Part shown: positions 61,950 to 64,000 of the stretch, piece by piece
Numbering within the stretch: position 1 is the first letter of the stretch
Layout: the number at the start of each line of letters is the position of its first letter
Assembly: GCF_002095475.1 (NCBI RefSeq)
Contig: NZ_MLFR01000013.1
Coordinates: 79,846 to 143,845 of the forward strand
Source of the DNA: Pantoea rwandensis
GTDB taxonomy: Bacteria; Pseudomonadota; Gammaproteobacteria; Enterobacterales; Enterobacteriaceae
Direction: 5' to 3'
Length of the DNA: 64,000 bases
Position numbers and translations under genes: made by a program
The notes under the pieces: model-generated
What the model saw: only the letters and a program-made list of their open reading frames with translations
What the model was told of the DNA's origin: nothing
The model's database searches: none

Positions 61950-64000
61950 ATGGCAATTGACGGACGCAACCTGCAAATTTTAGCTAACTATTGTGCTGCC
62001 GCCGCGGATGCCATGGCGTTTACGCTGATGCGCACCGCGCACTCGACGTTTGTTAAAGAGACGGAGGATTTCTCCTGCCAAATCGTCAGCCGTGACGGCA
62101 TGGCGTTCGCTTCGCCGCGTAGCTTTGGTGCCCCTTGGTACAGCGGCATCGATTACGAACCGGTACTGGCATTAATCGATAGCTATGAGGAGGGGGATAT
62201 CTGCATCACCAACGACTCCTACGCAGGTAACGTGGCAACGCACTCGCCGGATATTCATATCTGGAAGCCGGTGTTCCACGCAGGCGAAATAGTGTGTTTT
62301 GTGGTGGGTCATATTCATAACACCGACGTAGGCGGAGCGGTGCCCGCTTCGCTTTCGCGCTCGCTAACCGACATCGTGCAGGAAGGGATCCGTATTCCGC
62401 CGCTGAAAATTGTGCGTAACGGTGAGCTGAATGAAGAAGTAGCTAGCATTATGCGCCTGAACGTGCGCGCGCCGGATCAAAACTGGGGAGATTTCAAAGC
62501 ACAGATTGCGTCGGTGAATGTGGGCGAGCGCAAGATCCACGATATCATCGCGCGCTTTGGTATTGATGATTTCCTGAATGGCATTGAGGGGATTCTCGAT
62601 TATGCGGAAGCGCAGGCGCGCAGCATTATCGCCACTATCCCAGATGGGGAGTATTTCTATGCCGACTTTGCCGATGAGGATGGCGAAGGTGGGTATCCGT
62701 GCCGGGTGGCGATCACGCTGCGCATCACCGGCGACACGCTGGAACTGGATTACACCGGTAGCGACCCGCAGTTAGCGTCATCGCTGAATATGCCGACCGG
62801 TGGTCGTGAGCGGCATCCGCTGGCGCTGGTGGGCGTGACGTATGTGCTCTCGACATTGGATCGCAATCTGTTGCTTAATGCAGGCACGCTGCGACCCACA
62901 CGTGCCATCTTGCCGCCAGGCACAGTAATGAACTGTGAAGCGCCAGCCGCGGTGGGCATGCGTTCGCTAACCTGCGCCTTGTCGCAGATTGCCACCATTG
63001 GCGTGTTCTCTCAGGCAATACCCGATCGCTTGCCCGCAAATTCGCCTGGCGGTAATTCCATCATGAACATTCGCACCAGCGACAGCCAGAATCGCAGCGT
63101 GGTGGCCTCGCTGGGCCCGGTGGGCGGCGGGGCGGGTGGCACGCCGCGTCATGATGGACCTGATGGTTCTGGGGGTTTGTCGGCCTTTTTGAAAAATACG
63201 CCAATTGAGATTAACGAAGCGGAAGTGCCCATTCATTTCCATCGTTACGGTTTAGCGACTGATAGCGCGGGTGCAGGCCGTTATCGCGGCGGCCTTGCCA
63301 CCGAAATGGTGTTTGAAGTTTTTGCACCTAATACCACGGTCACGGCGCGTAACCGCAATCGATCGGTGTTTGCCTCGGCTGGCGTATTGGGCGGCGAATC
63401 GGGCGCCTTGTCGCATTTCCGCACATGGCGAAACGGCTCGGCTATCGAACACGGCAACACCGATGTCATCGGCTGCCAACCGGGCGATATCATTGAAGTC
63501 CGTGGCCCGGGGGCTGGCGGTTATGGTCTGCCGGTGGAGCGAGACGCGGCTGCGGTATTGCAGGATGTGCGCTGTGGATTTGTTTCAGTGCAGATGGCGC
63601 GTGATAGCTATGGTGTGGCGATTGTTAAGGGTGAAGTAGATGAGGCTACAACAGCCCATTTGCGTGCTGAGATGCGTACCGAGCCCCGGCAACACTTTGA
63701 TCACGGCCCCGCCCGCACGGCATTTGAACAGCTATGGACACCGGCACGCTATGCCTTGCTCACGACGTTTCTGGCTGCCGCACCGATCAGCTGGCGACAC
63801 TTCCTCAAGCAGCAGGTATTTGCGGCGGTGGCGGCAGATGCACGATCGGCAGCAGTTGAGGTGGTTGCAGCGGATGTACAACCGGCAGCACTTGAACCTG
63901 TGGCAGCCGATGCACGTTTAGCATCATTTGAGGCGGTTGCAGCGGATACACCATCGGCAGCACTTGAGGTGGTCGCAGCGGATGCACAACCGGTCAAGCA
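61950..64000 (+). CDS. hyuB: Hydantoinase/oxoprolinase subunit B (HyuB), runs off the window
   Basis: The frame is open from ATG 61950 to the window edge (over 680 residues). The N-terminal part has the HyuB features TAHSTFVKETEDFSCQIVSR, ITNDSYAGNVATHSPDI and VVGHIHNTDVGGAVPAS. The middle has FHRYGLATDSAGAGRYRGG and PGGNSIMNIRT-type sequence, and the last family element is GPGAGGYGLPVERD near residue 525. HyuB normally ends soon after; here about 90 more residues follow, turning into alanine-rich 12-residue repeats (from 63822). GTGGAGG precedes the ATG. It is the catalytic partner of the A subunit just upstream. Confidence 0.88.
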   Translation, partial: MAIDGRNLQILANYCAAAADAMAFTLMRTAHSTFVKETEDFSCQIVSRDGMAFASPRSFGAPWYSGIDYEPVLALIDSYEEGDICITNDSYAGNVATHSPDIHIWKPVFHAGEIVCFVVGHIHNTDVGGAVPASLSRSLTDIVQEGIRIPPLKIVRNGELNEEVASIMRLNVRAPDQNWGDFKAQIASVNVGERKIHDIIARFGIDDFLNGIEGILDYAEAQARSIIATIPDGEYFYADFADEDGEGGYPCRVAITLRITGDTLELDYTGSDPQLASSLNMPTGGRERHPLALVGVTYVLSTLDRNLLLNAGTLRPTRAILPPGTVMNCEAPAAVGMRSLTCALSQIATIGVFSQAIPDRLPANSPGGNSIMNIRTSDSQNRSVVASLGPVGGGAGGTPRHDGPDGSGGLSAFLKNTPIEINEAEVPIHFHRYGLATDSAGAGRYRGGLATEMVFEVFAPNTTVTARNRNRSVFASAGVLGGESGALSHFRTWRNGSAIEHGNTDVIGCQPGDIIEVRGPGAGGYGLPVERDAAAVLQDVRCGFVSVQMARDSYGVAIVKGEVDEATTAHLRAEMRTEPRQHFDHGPARTAFEQLWTPARYALLTTFLAAAPISWRHFLKQQVFAAVAADARSAAVEVVAADVQPAALEPVAADARLASFEAVAADTPSAALEVVAADAQPVK
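63822..64000 (+). repeat. 36-bp repeats coding a 12-residue tail on HyuB
   Basis: Units begin at 63822, 63858, 63894, 63930 and 63966 (the last cut by the window edge). Each codes 12 residues of the pattern E-x-V-A-A-D-x-x-x-A-x-L, for example EVVAADVQPAAL and EAVAADTPSAAL. All copies stay in the HyuB frame. Confidence 0.88.

Noticed and set aside
63749..63997. Minus-strand repeat-rich open frames opposite the HyuB tail
   Set aside because: They are shadows of the 36-bp repeats; the plus frame is continuous with HyuB and has the better coding context.

Overview
The window looks like chromosomal DNA of an enterobacterium, most likely an Erwiniaceae member of the Pantoea/Erwinia type. This is an inference from Enterobacterales-type Nac, Cbl, DacD, SbmC, YeeA and YeeX proteins, an Asn tRNA near nac-cbl as in E. 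coli, moderate GC coding sequence, and many GTAG-type palindromic intergenic repeats. No phage, plasmid or insertion-sequence genes and no CRISPR array were seen.

Layout. (1) 1-3300 is an AT-rich accessory segment: a decayed acyltransferase-3 gene, an intact acyltransferase-3 gene, and a frameshifted GNAT gene between 21-bp direct repeats; it looks like surface-polysaccharide modification DNA. (2) 3382-12350 is conserved core: dacD, sbmC, yeeA, yeeX, a LacI-type regulator divergent from ydcF, a PanE-family reductase and a second EF-G gene. (3) 12596-33210 is an accessory uptake and oxidation island: two oligopeptide-type binding proteins (one frameshifted), a GNAT enzyme, a peptide-type ABC importer, three bacterial-luciferase-like flavin monooxygenases (one frameshifted), a PhnD-like protein, a fatty-acid desaturase, a TetR / aldonolactone-oxidase / GT8 operon, a MetQNI-like importer and an M20 amidohydrolase. 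The set of N-acetyltransferase, flavin monooxygenase, M20 deacetylase and importers resembles the S-alkyl-cysteine salvage operons known in Bacillus. (4) 33379-40331 holds a HigBA toxin-antitoxin pair, an MFS transporter, tRNA-Asn with a strong promoter, and a ribose/inositol-type sugar ABC operon. (5) 40784-43060 holds nac with an NtrC site and a sigma-54 promoter, followed by cbl. (6) 43327-64000 is a nitrogen-scavenging region: a GabD-type dehydrogenase; an aldehyde dehydrogenase / HAD hydrolase / FAD amine-oxidase-like operon behind its own sigma-54 promoter and NtrC-like site; a dipeptide-type ABC importer with a Tat-type signal; a GNAT / hydroxyacid dehydrogenase / M20 operon; a class III aminotransferase; an Lrp-type regulator; a second GNAT gene; and hydantoinase A and B genes, the last running off the window with a repeat-coded tail.

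How the parts fit. The nac-cbl pair (nitrogen and sulfur starvation regulators) lies between a left-hand region that looks built for organosulfur or modified amino-acid uptake and oxidation, and a right-hand region that looks built for amine, peptide and cyclic-amide breakdown. Three left-hand transcription units share an upstream motif, and one right-hand operon has clear NtrC/sigma-54 signals.

Two other traits stand out. Palindromic repeats and short tandem repeats fill most intergenic gaps, twice duplicating the 3' end of the gene before them. Three genes are each broken by what looks like a single missing base, which may be real decay or consensus error.
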